Shown here: piece after piece, positions 1-6,421 of the stretch
Layout of the letters: each line of letters begins with the position of its first letter
Position numbering within the stretch: the first letter of the stretch is position 1
Position numbers and translations under genes: made by a program
The notes under the pieces: model-generated
Database searches by the model: none
What the model saw: the letters and a program-made list of their open reading frames with translations, nothing else
What the model was told of the DNA's origin: nothing
Assembly: GCA_026193155.1 (NCBI GenBank)
Contig: JAPHSI010000148.1
Span: 1 to 10,177, forward strand
Reading direction: 5' to 3'
Length of the DNA: 10,177 nucleotides
From: Sulfurimonadaceae bacterium
GTDB lineage: Bacteria; Campylobacterota; Campylobacteria; Campylobacterales; Sulfurimonadaceae

Positions 1-351
1 CATTCCACCGCCCATTTTGTTGCCGCGTCTATCTTGCATTCTTGCGTTTTGACCATCAGTAAGTTCTTTTTGCGTTAGTTTTCCGTCACCGTTTGCATCA
101 AAAAAACTAAAGTCAGGTGCATTTGCCGCATTACGCATTGGACGACCTGATTCTGCACGCATTTTCATACGTTTTTCACGTAAATCATTGAACTCTTTTT
201 TTGTAACAAGTCCATCACCGTTTGTATCATATGATGAGAATGGAACAGGTCCACGCATTGATAAATCTGCTGCTGTTAAACTTAAAGGGATAAAACCCAA
301 CATACTTCCAATAACTGCTATATATAGTACTTTTTTTGCAAAAGTTTTCAT
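1..351 (-). CDS. Exported EF-hand protein, 3' end missing
   Basis: The start is ATG at 351-349 with GGAG (360-357) just upstream; the frame stays open to the left edge, giving 117 N-terminal residues. Residues 1-28 form a signal peptide: basic MKTFAKK, a hydrophobic stretch, then a small-residue site near LTAA. There is no lipobox cysteine, so a soluble periplasmic or secreted protein is expected. Two canonical EF-hand loops are visible, DTNGDGLVTKKE at residues 42-53 and DANGDGKLTQKE at 85-96, both with Asp/Asn at positions 1, 3 and 5, Gly at 6 and Glu at 12, so calcium binding is likely. The segments around the loops resemble each other (FSxxD before, RM after), indicating duplication of a module of about 25 residues. 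The region after loop 2 turns Arg/Gly/Met-rich. It lies downstream of a two-component system on the same strand but has its own likely promoter. The biological role is unknown. Confidence 0.85.
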   Translation of the reverse strand, partial: MKTFAKKVLYIAVIGSMLGFIPLSLTAADLSMRGPVPFSSYDTNGDGLVTKKEFNDLREKRMKMRAESGRPMRNAANAPDFSFFDANGDGKLTQKELTDGQNARMQDRRGNKMGGGM

Positions 352-379
352 ACCAACTCCTTTACTTTAAAAAGGGAAA

Positions 380-394
380 GATTTATATTAAATC
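380..394. repeat. Short inverted repeat in the EF-hand leader
   Basis: GATTTA (380-385) and TAAATC (389-394) are perfect inverted 6-bp arms around a 3-bp spacer. The dyad lies between the candidate TATAAT and the EF-hand ribosome-binding site. It could be an operator, but it is wholly AT-rich apart from its end bases and may be chance. Confidence 0.25.
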
Positions 395-415
395 AACTTT
401 ATTTACCTACTAACT

Positions 416-421
416 ATTATA
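416..421 (-). promoter_or_regulatory. Candidate -10 box for the EF-hand gene
   Basis: On the minus strand this hexamer reads TATAAT, a perfect -10 match, about 65 bp upstream of the EF-hand start codon. It would give a leader of roughly 58 nt. No convincing -35 is seen, which is usual in Campylobacterota, where a T-rich upstream signal replaces it. It lies just past the histidine kinase stop, so the EF-hand gene can be transcribed independently of the two-component operon. Confidence 0.5.
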
Positions 422-441
422 CACACTAAGTAATAATTTTT

Positions 442-1509
442 TCATATAAATTTTAAACTAAATTCACTGCCTTCATTCTCTCTTGACTTAACATCTATCT
501 TTATATTCATAGCATCACAAAGTCTTTTACTTATATCTAGTCCTATTCCATGACCTGATTCATGCTCTTTATAGTTTCTTTGAAATACAGAAGATGGATT
601 TTTTATTCCTAAACCATTGTCTTTTATATATAGGATATCTTTGTTCATATATATTTTTACAAAAGCTTTTTTATCTATAGCTGAGTATTTAGATGCATTA
701 GATATTAGATTTGAAATAATTTGTCTAAAAGCATCCTCATTTATATTTGCAAAATATTCAATATTAAGTACTTGAAAGTTTATATACGGATATTTTTTTT
801 GATAAAGTTCAATGATATTATTTATAACTTTAAATATGTCAACCATTTGTATATTCAGAGAGTTCTCTTTTAAAAGAATTGTAAGATTTGAATTTAGTGA
901 GTGTATATCTTTAACGTTTTGAGAAATTCTATCTAGATACTTGTTTGTTGCAAAATTTTTATCTTTTTTTAGAAGTTTCATATTTAGAAGTATGGAAGTT
1001 ATGGGTGTGTTGATATCGTGGATTAAATCTTTTGAAAAATTATCTAACCTCATTACAGCTTCATGCATAGGTTTAAGAGCCATTTTGGATAAAAAATAAC
1101 TTATAGATGCAAAGATTAAAAGAAGTAAAATCTGATAAAAAATTATATTGTATATTAATGTGGATATTTTTTTATCAAAGCTATTTTTTGGCTTTTTTAT
1201 AATCATATACTCATCTATCCAGTTATGTGGAATATATTTTATAAAATAATCTTTTTTAATCTCAAAATTACTAATATTAAAATTAGGTATATTCATTTTT
1301 TTTATTGTATATGTTATATCCGTATTTTGTTTTGGTTTTTTTGTTTTATACATTCTTGCATAATCAAGCATCTCAAAATTTTCATCTTTTAAAAACTCTT
1401 TTTTTTGTTCTACATAATAAAAATGACCCGATATTAAAATAAGCAGTGCTACACTTCCAAAGTAGATGCTAAAGAACTTTATAAATGCTTTTTTATCATG
1501 CCTTAACAA
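442..1509 (-). CDS. Two-component sensor histidine kinase
   Basis: This is a 355-residue membrane sensor kinase. Transmembrane helix 1 is at about residues 12-32, an extracytoplasmic loop of about 80 residues at 33-114 matches no sensor fold I recognise, and helix 2 is at about 117-141. A short linker containing ALKP replaces a full HAMP domain. The HisKA segment follows, with phosphoacceptor His164 in HDINTP. The ATP-binding domain has N-box Asn267 and Asn271, a G1 motif DNGLGI (297-302) and a G2 motif GHGIGL (319-324), so all catalytic elements are present. The start is TTG at 1509-1507, supported by AGGA at 1520-1517 seven bases upstream; the ATG at 1499-1497 is out of frame and soon hits a stop. 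The gene overlaps the end of the response regulator by 14 bases, implying coupled translation, and that regulator is its presumed partner. It looks more AT- and Lys/Ile/Asn-rich than its neighbours. The signal is unknown. Confidence 0.9.
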   Translation of the reverse strand: MLRHDKKAFIKFFSIYFGSVALLILISGHFYYVEQKKEFLKDENFEMLDYARMYKTKKPKQNTDITYTIKKMNIPNFNISNFEIKKDYFIKYIPHNWIDEYMIIKKPKNSFDKKISTLIYNIIFYQILLLLIFASISYFLSKMALKPMHEAVMRLDNFSKDLIHDINTPITSILLNMKLLKKDKNFATNKYLDRISQNVKDIHSLNSNLTILLKENSLNIQMVDIFKVINNIIELYQKKYPYINFQVLNIEYFANINEDAFRQIISNLISNASKYSAIDKKAFVKIYMNKDILYIKDNGLGIKNPSSVFQRNYKEHESGHGIGLDISKRLCDAMNIKIDVKSRENEGSEFSLKFI

Positions 1510-2149
1510 GTCTGTATCCTATACCTTTTAAAGTTTGAATCTCAAGACCTGTTTTTCTAAGTTTAGAGATATAAACCCTAAGTGCGCCTTCACTGGATTC
1601 ACCGTCAATATCAAGTTCATAAAGGATATCTTCTTTTAGCAGTGTTTTGTCTATATTTTGAAAAAGCATTGTACAAAGCTTTTTCTCTTGAGGTGTTAAA
1701 CTTACAAGTTTGTCATTATTTAAAAGTTCGCCTGATGATATTTGGTAAGTTAAATTTTTGTATTCAAGTGTGTCCTCATAGCTTTTATAAACTTTACGAA
1801 GTTGAGCCTGTATACGGATAAGCAGCTCATCAAAGTCAAAAGGTTTTTTTATGTAATCATCCGCTCCGACTTCAAAACCTTTAGATAGTGAAGAGATATC
1901 ATCTAGGGAAGTTAAAAAAATAGTTGGAGTCTTATAGCCATTTTCTCTTAACATCTTCAGTAGTTCAAAACCGCTGAAATCAGCTAAGTTTACATCAAAT
2001 AAAAAGATATCAAAACTGTTTGCATAGCTTAAATCCAGAGCAGCTTGTGAGCTTTGGGCTAAATGGACTTCATACTCTTCGCTCTCTAGTAGCTCTTTTA
2101 GAGTATCTGCAAGAATTTTATCATCCTCTAAGAGTAAAACTTTAGCCAT
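1496..2149 (-). CDS. OmpR/PhoB-family response regulator
   Basis: This is a 217-residue DNA-binding response regulator of usual family length. The receiver domain covers about residues 1-118: acidic pocket Asp9/Asp10, phosphoacceptor Asp52 (FLFDVN), Thr80 and Lys102 in KKPFD. The C-terminal winged helix (about 127-217) has the LTPQEKKL segment (151-158), the recognition region ALRVYISKLRK (189-199) and the typical ending GIGYRL. The start is ATG with AAGG nine bases upstream. The gene begins 15 bases after the radical SAM stop and overlaps the kinase start by 14 bases, so it is cotranscribed with both. Phosphorylation by the adjacent kinase is expected from family knowledge. Its target promoters cannot be read from this window; the EF-hand gene is one candidate. 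Confidence 0.95.
   Translation of the reverse strand: MAKVLLLEDDKILADTLKELLESEEYEVHLAQSSQAALDLSYANSFDIFLFDVNLADFSGFELLKMLRENGYKTPTIFLTSLDDISSLSKGFEVGADDYIKKPFDFDELLIRIQAQLRKVYKSYEDTLEYKNLTYQISSGELLNNDKLVSLTPQEKKLCTMLFQNIDKTLLKEDILYELDIDGESSEGALRVYISKLRKTGLEIQTLKGIGYRLVKA
1517..1520 (-). promoter_or_regulatory. Ribosome-binding site deciding the kinase TTG start
   Basis: AGGA on the minus strand lies 7 nt before the in-frame TTG at 1509-1507. No in-frame ATG exists before the first membrane helix, so this site decides the start. It lies inside the response-regulator coding sequence. Confidence 0.6.
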
Positions 2150-2164
2150 CTTACAACACCTTAA

Positions 2165-3124
2165 TTAATATTTTAGTCCTACCATTTTTAACGCTTTATT
2201 TATATTTCTCAGCTGCTGATTCCTATCTCTACACCATTGTGGTGCTAATAGAGAATCATCATTAATTCCGGCTGTAACTCTTTGAACATTTACATGCGGT
2301 GGTTTTAATATAAGAGATTGAACAAGCACATCAAGATAATCTACTTCGTTAATCGGTATAAATTCTCCACGATTATATTCGTTTGCAAGTGCTGTCTTTT
2401 TAACAACATATAGAGGATGATACTTTACGGAATCTATTCCCCATTCATATGCTGCTAGCGCAGTATCTATCATCATCTTTTTATCTTCACCCGGAAGACC
2501 GAAGATTAGATGTCCACAAACATTTAGTCCTGCTTTTTTTGATTTTAAAATCCACTCTTTGACATTTGAACTGTCATGACCGCGGTTTATTCTCTTTAGT
2601 GTCTCATCATAGACAGATTGGATTCCAAACTCTATCCAAATCTCTTTTGTCTTGTTTAACTCACTTAGATATTCAAGTGTCTCATCAGTTATAGAATCAC
2701 TTCTGGTTCCGATGCTAAGACCGACTACATTTTCAAATGTTAATGCTTTGTCATAAAGTGCTTTTAGGGTTTCAAAAGGTGCGTAAGTGTTTGTAAAAGA
2801 TTGAAAATATACTATAAATTTTTCGGCTCCATACTCGCTTGCTTGCCTTTTACTAATAGCATTAAATTGAGATTCAAGCTGTGCTAGTTGTTTGTCTAAA
2901 AACGGGTTTTCTTTTGAGTCTAAATTTAGATGAAAACCTTTTAATTCTTTAGTCTCACCCGTAGATGCGCTAAATGAATCATTTTCACAAAAAGTACAGC
3001 CGCCTTTTGCTACAGTCCCGTCTATATTAGGACATGTAAACCCTGATATATTGATACCGACTTTGTTAACTTTACAGCCAAATTTATCTTTTAAATAGCT
3101 GCCGTAAGTATAAATTTGTTCCAT
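2165..3124 (-). CDS. YhcC/YtqA-type (TIGR01212) radical SAM protein
   Basis: This is a 319-residue radical SAM enzyme. The cluster cysteines are Cys31, Cys43 and Cys46, in CPNIDGT followed by GGCTFCEN. That CX11CX2C spacing is the family's signature in place of the usual CX3CX2C. Further family landmarks are YFQSFTNTYAP (about 106-116), the GIQSVYDETLKRINRGHD stretch and the SAM-binding GHLIFGLPGED (about 199-209). As I recall, the Bacillus subtilis homologue YtqA (MnmL) has been implicated in processing the cmnm5 group on wobble uridine of tRNA; that role is family knowledge and not shown here. The ATG start lies 6 bases past the purF stop with no strong ribosome-binding site, which suggests translational coupling to purF. 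It probably belongs to a purF operon. The family assignment is strong, the exact substrate is not. Confidence 0.88.
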   Translation of the reverse strand: MEQIYTYGSYLKDKFGCKVNKVGINISGFTCPNIDGTVAKGGCTFCENDSFSASTGETKELKGFHLNLDSKENPFLDKQLAQLESQFNAISKRQASEYGAEKFIVYFQSFTNTYAPFETLKALYDKALTFENVVGLSIGTRSDSITDETLEYLSELNKTKEIWIEFGIQSVYDETLKRINRGHDSSNVKEWILKSKKAGLNVCGHLIFGLPGEDKKMMIDTALAAYEWGIDSVKYHPLYVVKKTALANEYNRGEFIPINEVDYLDVLVQSLILKPPHVNVQRVTAGINDDSLLAPQWCRDRNQQLRNINKALKMVGLKY

Positions 3125-3130
3125 ATCAAC

Positions 3131-4492
3131 TTAAACTATATATTTACCTGTAAAACAAGCAGTACAGTAGTTGTTATCAGTTTCTTTAGCACCTACACTT
3201 CTTAAAAGTGCAGCTTCGTCTATATATGCTAACGAGTCAGCTTGTATAAATTCACATATTGCATCTTCGCTCATATTTGCAGCTATAAGATTTTCTTTAT
3301 CCGGTGTATCAACTCCATAAAAACAAGGATCAGTTGTAGGTGGAGAAGATATACGCATATGAACCTCTGCTGCACCGGCTTCTTTTAGCATCTTCACAAT
3401 TCTTAGTGAGGTAGTTCCGCGAACAATAGAGTCATCAATAACAATAACACGTTTACCTTTAATTAAATCAACCATTGGGGATAGTTTCATCTTAACTTTT
3501 AAGTCACGCATCTCCTGAGTAGGCTCAATAAAAGTACGACCTATATAGTGATTACGCATAATACCCATCTCGTAAGGTATTCCACTCTCTTGAGCATAAC
3601 CTATAGCAGCCGGAACACCGCCGTCTGGTACAGGTATAACTAAGTCAGCTTCTACAGGTTTAACGCGGGCAAGTTCTTTACCCATCTCTTTTCTTGTTTT
3701 ATAAACACTTTGTCCAAATACATTTGAATCTGGACGAGCAAAATATACATACTCAAATATACAGTGTTTAGGTGTAGGCTCATAGATTTTTATGCTTTTA
3801 GGCTCCCTGCCTTCTGAAAAAACAAGCAACTCGCCTGGCTCTACATCACGAATAAATTCTGCCCCGACCAAATCAAATGCACATGTCTCAGATGCAACAA
3901 TATATCCACCATTTTGAAGGCGACCTAGGCTTAGCGGTCTAAAGCCAAAGCGGTCACGCATAGCAAACATTTTCGTACGACTTAAAAATACCAGTGAAAA
4001 TGCACCCTCAATTCTTTGAACTGCATCTATAATACGATCAAGCAGCTTTTCTTTTTCACTTTTGGCAATTAGGTGGATAAGATTTTCCGTATCCATGTAT
4101 GATTGGAAAATTGCACCTTTTTTGATTAAATCATCACGTACTTCTTTTGCATTTGTCAGGTTGCCGTTATGAACAATTGCCATTTCACCCAAATCATATC
4201 TGGCAAAAACAGGTTGAGCATCTAAGATAGAGTCATCACCTGCAGTTGAATAACGTGTATGACCGATAGCAGAAGATCCGCTTAGTGTTTTTAGTTTTTG
4301 TTCATCAAAAACACGAGTAACTAAACCCCTTTTTTTAATCGTATGAAGTTTCTTATCATCAGCTGAAGAGATTCCAGCGGCTTCTTGACCACGATGTTGA
4401 AGTGAATGAAGAGAGAAATAAGCTAATTTAGAAGCTTCCTCATGTCCAAATACACCAACAACAGCACACTTTTCGTTTACATTTTCAAGCAA
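3131..4492 (-). CDS. purF: Amidophosphoribosyltransferase
   Basis: PurF catalyses the first committed step of purine synthesis, making 5-phosphoribosylamine from PRPP and glutamine. At 453 residues it has normal length. An eight-residue propeptide precedes catalytic Cys9 (CAVVGVFG), which would become the N-terminal nucleophile. The Ntn glutaminase domain follows, with GHTRYST (77-83) and HNGNL (108-112). The phosphoribosyltransferase domain carries the PRPP loop VIVIDDSIVRGTT (349-361). Cys244, Cys390, Cys443 and Cys446 (the last two in CTACFTGKY) match the four ligands of the [4Fe-4S] cluster of Bacillus-type PurF, so this is the iron-sulfur, oxygen-sensitive type and not the cluster-free E. 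coli type. The start is TTG at 4492-4490, supported by GAGGA seven bases upstream and by the expected propeptide length. It heads the minus-strand operon from a TATAAT promoter. Confidence 0.97.
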   Translation of the reverse strand: MLENVNEKCAVVGVFGHEEASKLAYFSLHSLQHRGQEAAGISSADDKKLHTIKKRGLVTRVFDEQKLKTLSGSSAIGHTRYSTAGDDSILDAQPVFARYDLGEMAIVHNGNLTNAKEVRDDLIKKGAIFQSYMDTENLIHLIAKSEKEKLLDRIIDAVQRIEGAFSLVFLSRTKMFAMRDRFGFRPLSLGRLQNGGYIVASETCAFDLVGAEFIRDVEPGELLVFSEGREPKSIKIYEPTPKHCIFEYVYFARPDSNVFGQSVYKTRKEMGKELARVKPVEADLVIPVPDGGVPAAIGYAQESGIPYEMGIMRNHYIGRTFIEPTQEMRDLKVKMKLSPMVDLIKGKRVIVIDDSIVRGTTSLRIVKMLKEAGAAEVHMRISSPPTTDPCFYGVDTPDKENLIAANMSEDAICEFIQADSLAYIDEAALLRSVGAKETDNNYCTACFTGKYIV

Positions 4493-4499
4493 TACAAAG

Positions 4500-4504
4500 T
4501 CCTC
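4500..4504 (-). promoter_or_regulatory. Ribosome-binding site deciding the purF TTG start
   Basis: GAGGA on the minus strand lies 7 nt before TTG at 4492. No ATG is available in frame before catalytic Cys9, and the resulting eight-residue leader fits the usual cleaved PurF propeptide. Confidence 0.65.
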
Positions 4505-4520
4505 AAATAGAATTAATCGA

Positions 4521-4526
4521 ATTATA
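4521..4526 (-). promoter_or_regulatory. Candidate -10 box of the purF operon
   Basis: The minus strand reads TATAAT here, placing the start of transcription near 4514 and giving a leader of about 22 nt before the purF TTG. There is no good -35 at the usual distance. I see no obvious PurR box or purine riboswitch in the short leader. Confidence 0.55.
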
Positions 4527-4589
4527 CTAAATTTACTCCAAGAGAAGTTTAAATTTTAATATTATTTTTTTAATTAGATATTTTTAAAA

Positions 4590-4605
4590 TGGAATAAAAA
4601 GTGCT
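4590..4605 (+). promoter_or_regulatory. Weak sigma-54-like -24/-12 element
   Basis: TGG at 4590-4592 and TGC at 4602-4604 place GG and GC exactly ten bases apart, the sigma-54 spacing, with the -12 part reading GTGCT instead of TTGCA. Transcription would begin near 4616, about 24 nt before the J-domain gene. A competing sigma-70-like hexamer TAAAAT lies at 4585-4590. The match is weak outside the GG and GC. Confidence 0.25.
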
Positions 4606-4639
4606 TGAAAAGAGAAAATAATTTGTAAAAGGTAGAAAT

Positions 4640-5443
4640 ATGGATATAGTTTTACGCAATAACCTTATACTTATTAGAACAGGATTTGATACGCTAAATA
4701 CGCAATGGATGAAGAATTTTTTAAATCATCATTCTAGAGGCATGCTTTTTTTGCCAAAAGCAGTTCTAGTATTTAGAAATGAAACTCTAAAAGAGATTCG
4801 TGAGGATTTTATTCGAGAACTTTCACACCACCATGCTGAAGTTCATGAATACGAACATGAGTTCTTTTTACGCTCAATGCTCAAGTACGGTACACAACCG
4901 ATAAAAATTGAATTAGATAAATTAGAAGAACCAGAAGTTGTAAAGGTTAACCTTTATGCATATGATAAACACACAGTTTTAATATCTTTAGATTATCCAA
5001 ATTCATGGGTTTTAAGTTACATGCGTTCACAACTGGAAGTTTATGTTGAGCGTGGAACAGATATGTCTTTAGTTATAGATGTAAGCGATTATAAAGCAAA
5101 AGCAAGGCTGGAGCGCGCTTTAAACAAAAGACATATTCTACACTATCAAATTCAATATATATATGACAACAGATTTATGAGCAAGCTTTACAGTGACTTT
5201 GCAAACTACAGTTTTGGTGATTTGTGCAGAGAGGAAGAAGAAGAGGTAAATAAGGAATTCTATATGGTTCTTGAATGCCCAATAGGTGCTTCTCAAGATG
5301 CACTAAAGAAAAGTTATAAAAAACTTGCTAAGGTTTATCATCCGGATAAAGTTATACATGAGTCACCACATATGGTTACTCACTATACTCAAAAATTTCA
5401 GCTTCTTCAAGAAGCGTATCAAGCTTTACGGATTGTCTCTTAA
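4640..5443 (+). CDS. Protein with C-terminal J domain (DnaJ-like)
   Basis: The protein has 267 residues. Residues about 206-265 form a J domain: FYMVLECPIGASQDALKKSY is a typical helix I/II entry, followed by the HPD motif at 234-236 and a helix III ending in FQLLQEAYQAL. A J domain with HPD stimulates the ATPase of an Hsp70 such as DnaK. The glycine-rich and zinc-finger parts of DnaJ are absent, and the J domain is at the C terminus instead of the N terminus. The first 200 residues match no domain I can name; they look soluble, mixed alpha/beta, with a very acidic EEEEE stretch at 198-202 just before the J domain. There is no signal peptide. The start ATG has AAAAGG seven bases upstream. Similar DnaJ-like proteins occur in Campylobacter and relatives. 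The client or target is unknown, so I name only the J domain. Confidence 0.85.
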   Translation: MDIVLRNNLILIRTGFDTLNTQWMKNFLNHHSRGMLFLPKAVLVFRNETLKEIREDFIRELSHHHAEVHEYEHEFFLRSMLKYGTQPIKIELDKLEEPEVVKVNLYAYDKHTVLISLDYPNSWVLSYMRSQLEVYVERGTDMSLVIDVSDYKAKARLERALNKRHILHYQIQYIYDNRFMSKLYSDFANYSFGDLCREEEEEVNKEFYMVLECPIGASQDALKKSYKKLAKVYHPDKVIHESPHMVTHYTQKFQLLQEAYQALRIVS

Positions 5444-5447
5444 AGTA

Positions 5448-6341
5448 CTACCTACTCTTTAGCAGTGCTTTAAAATCTTTTGCCTTATAAAGGGCTATCT
5501 CTTTGCCCGCCATGGACTCAAGCTCTTTGGAAAAACCACGTTTACTAAATAGTAAGATTTGAGTTGGGGCAATTCCGAGCTTCTCACATTTGTCTTCGAG
5601 TTTATTTAACTCTTTTTTGTTAACTTTGTGATTAGTCCATTTACATTCAGCTACATAGACACTTCCATTATCTGTGAGGGTTAGTATATCTATTTCCAAA
5701 TTCATATCCCAATAACTTCCGCTACTAAGAATTTGAGAGTCTCTAAGATTATAGTTTAGTAAGAGCTCGGATAACTCTTCAAAAATTAAAGATGTATATT
5801 GATTTTGTTTTTCATTAAAGCTCTCAAAAAAATTTATATAGTTTCCTTCTTTTATCTCCCTTATATATGGGATGATAAAATAAAACCAAAAACGTAAATA
5901 CGGGTATGTAAATAAAACTTTATCGGATATGCGGTGACGTGCAAGTTCTCTTTTTAGTTTTGTTTCTTGTAACTCTTTTTGGTGTGTCTCGCGGGAATAC
6001 TCAACCTCTACTACACCACGCTCTTGTAGATACTTAAGTGCAGCTCCTCCGTTGCCGTTGTTGAGACCTGCTCTTTTAAAAGCGGAGAAAATACGTCTAT
6101 CACCTACTGCTAAAGCATTTAAAAGCCTTATATTTACAGGATCACTATGGGTAAGTCTTTCAATTTTTGTTGAGATTTCATCAAAGTTGTTAAATATATG
6201 TATTCGTATCAACTCTGTTATATGCATCGAAGAATCAAGCTCTATATCAAGACCTCCAAATACCGCAAAATATTCGATGAGTTGTTCCATATCATCAGGG
6301 TAGTTTTTAAAATAAAAATCTCTAAATTGGTCTAAAAGCAT
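5448..6341 (-). CDS. Stand-alone DUF234 protein with nuclease-like C terminus
   Basis: The protein has 297 residues. In the usual family layout a DUF234 domain follows an archaeal-type AAA ATPase (ATPase_2); here no Walker A motif (GxxxxGK[ST]) exists and the polymerase gene lies directly upstream, so this is the DUF234 part alone. About residues 70-115 look like a winged helix (LLNALAVGDRRIF to LQERGVVEVEY), followed by an aromatic-rich YPYLRFWFYFIIPYI stretch. The C-terminal part carries a PD-(D/E)xK-type pattern: Glu188/Glu189, Asp218 in EIDIL, then Glu232-x-Lys234 in AECKW. All candidate catalytic residues are present, so nuclease or DNA-binding activity is possible but inferred. The start ATG has only a weak GAGAGA site upstream. 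It converges on the J-domain gene with 4 bp between. Cellular role is unknown. Confidence 0.75.
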   Translation of the reverse strand: MLLDQFRDFYFKNYPDDMEQLIEYFAVFGGLDIELDSSMHITELIRIHIFNNFDEISTKIERLTHSDPVNIRLLNALAVGDRRIFSAFKRAGLNNGNGGAALKYLQERGVVEVEYSRETHQKELQETKLKRELARHRISDKVLFTYPYLRFWFYFIIPYIREIKEGNYINFFESFNEKQNQYTSLIFEELSELLLNYNLRDSQILSSGSYWDMNLEIDILTLTDNGSVYVAECKWTNHKVNKKELNKLEDKCEKLGIAPTQILLFSKRGFSKELESMAGKEIALYKAKDFKALLKSR

Positions 6342-6389
6342 CTATCTCTCTTCATACTATTTACCACAGTCTTTAATATGAGCTTCCGT

Positions 6390-6414
6390 GAATACTTTTA
6401 TGTCAAAAGTATTC
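6390..6414. repeat. Perfect 10-bp inverted repeat between polymerase and DUF234 genes
   Basis: GAATACTTTT (6390-6399) and AAAAGTATTC (6405-6414) pair perfectly around a 5-base spacer; CGT (6387-6389) and ACG (6418-6420) could extend the stem across a 3-base bulge. It begins 8 bases past the polymerase stop. No T-run follows on either strand and the stem has only two GC pairs, so it is not a standard intrinsic terminator. On the minus strand the centre contains TTGACA, a consensus -35 hexamer, so an operator over a promoter for the DUF234 gene is possible, although no well-spaced -10 is visible. Confidence 0.6.
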
Positions 6415-6421
6415 CATACGC

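Noticed and set aside
188..370. 60-codon plus-strand reading frame
   Set aside because: It is antisense to the EF-hand gene, which has a signal peptide, two EF-hand loops and a good ribosome-binding site.
1582..1821. 79-codon plus-strand reading frame
   Set aside because: Antisense to the response-regulator DNA-binding domain; the product has no recognisable features.
5401..5415. GCTTCTT-C-AAGAAGC palindrome near the end of the J-domain gene
   Set aside because: It lies within coding sequence (LLQEA region). On the minus strand a T5 follows after four bases, so it could weakly end the DUF234 transcript, but the usable stem is only 5 bp.
5442..5481. Stem AAAGTACT/AGTGCTTT after the J-domain gene as terminator
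   Set aside because: Eight pairs include one GU wobble, the loop is 14 nt, and the following tract is AAAATCTTTT and not a T-run; it also lies mostly in the convergent DUF234 coding region.
6052..6303. 83-codon plus-strand reading frame
   Set aside because: Antisense shadow of the DUF234 gene; Ser/Ile-rich with no domain.
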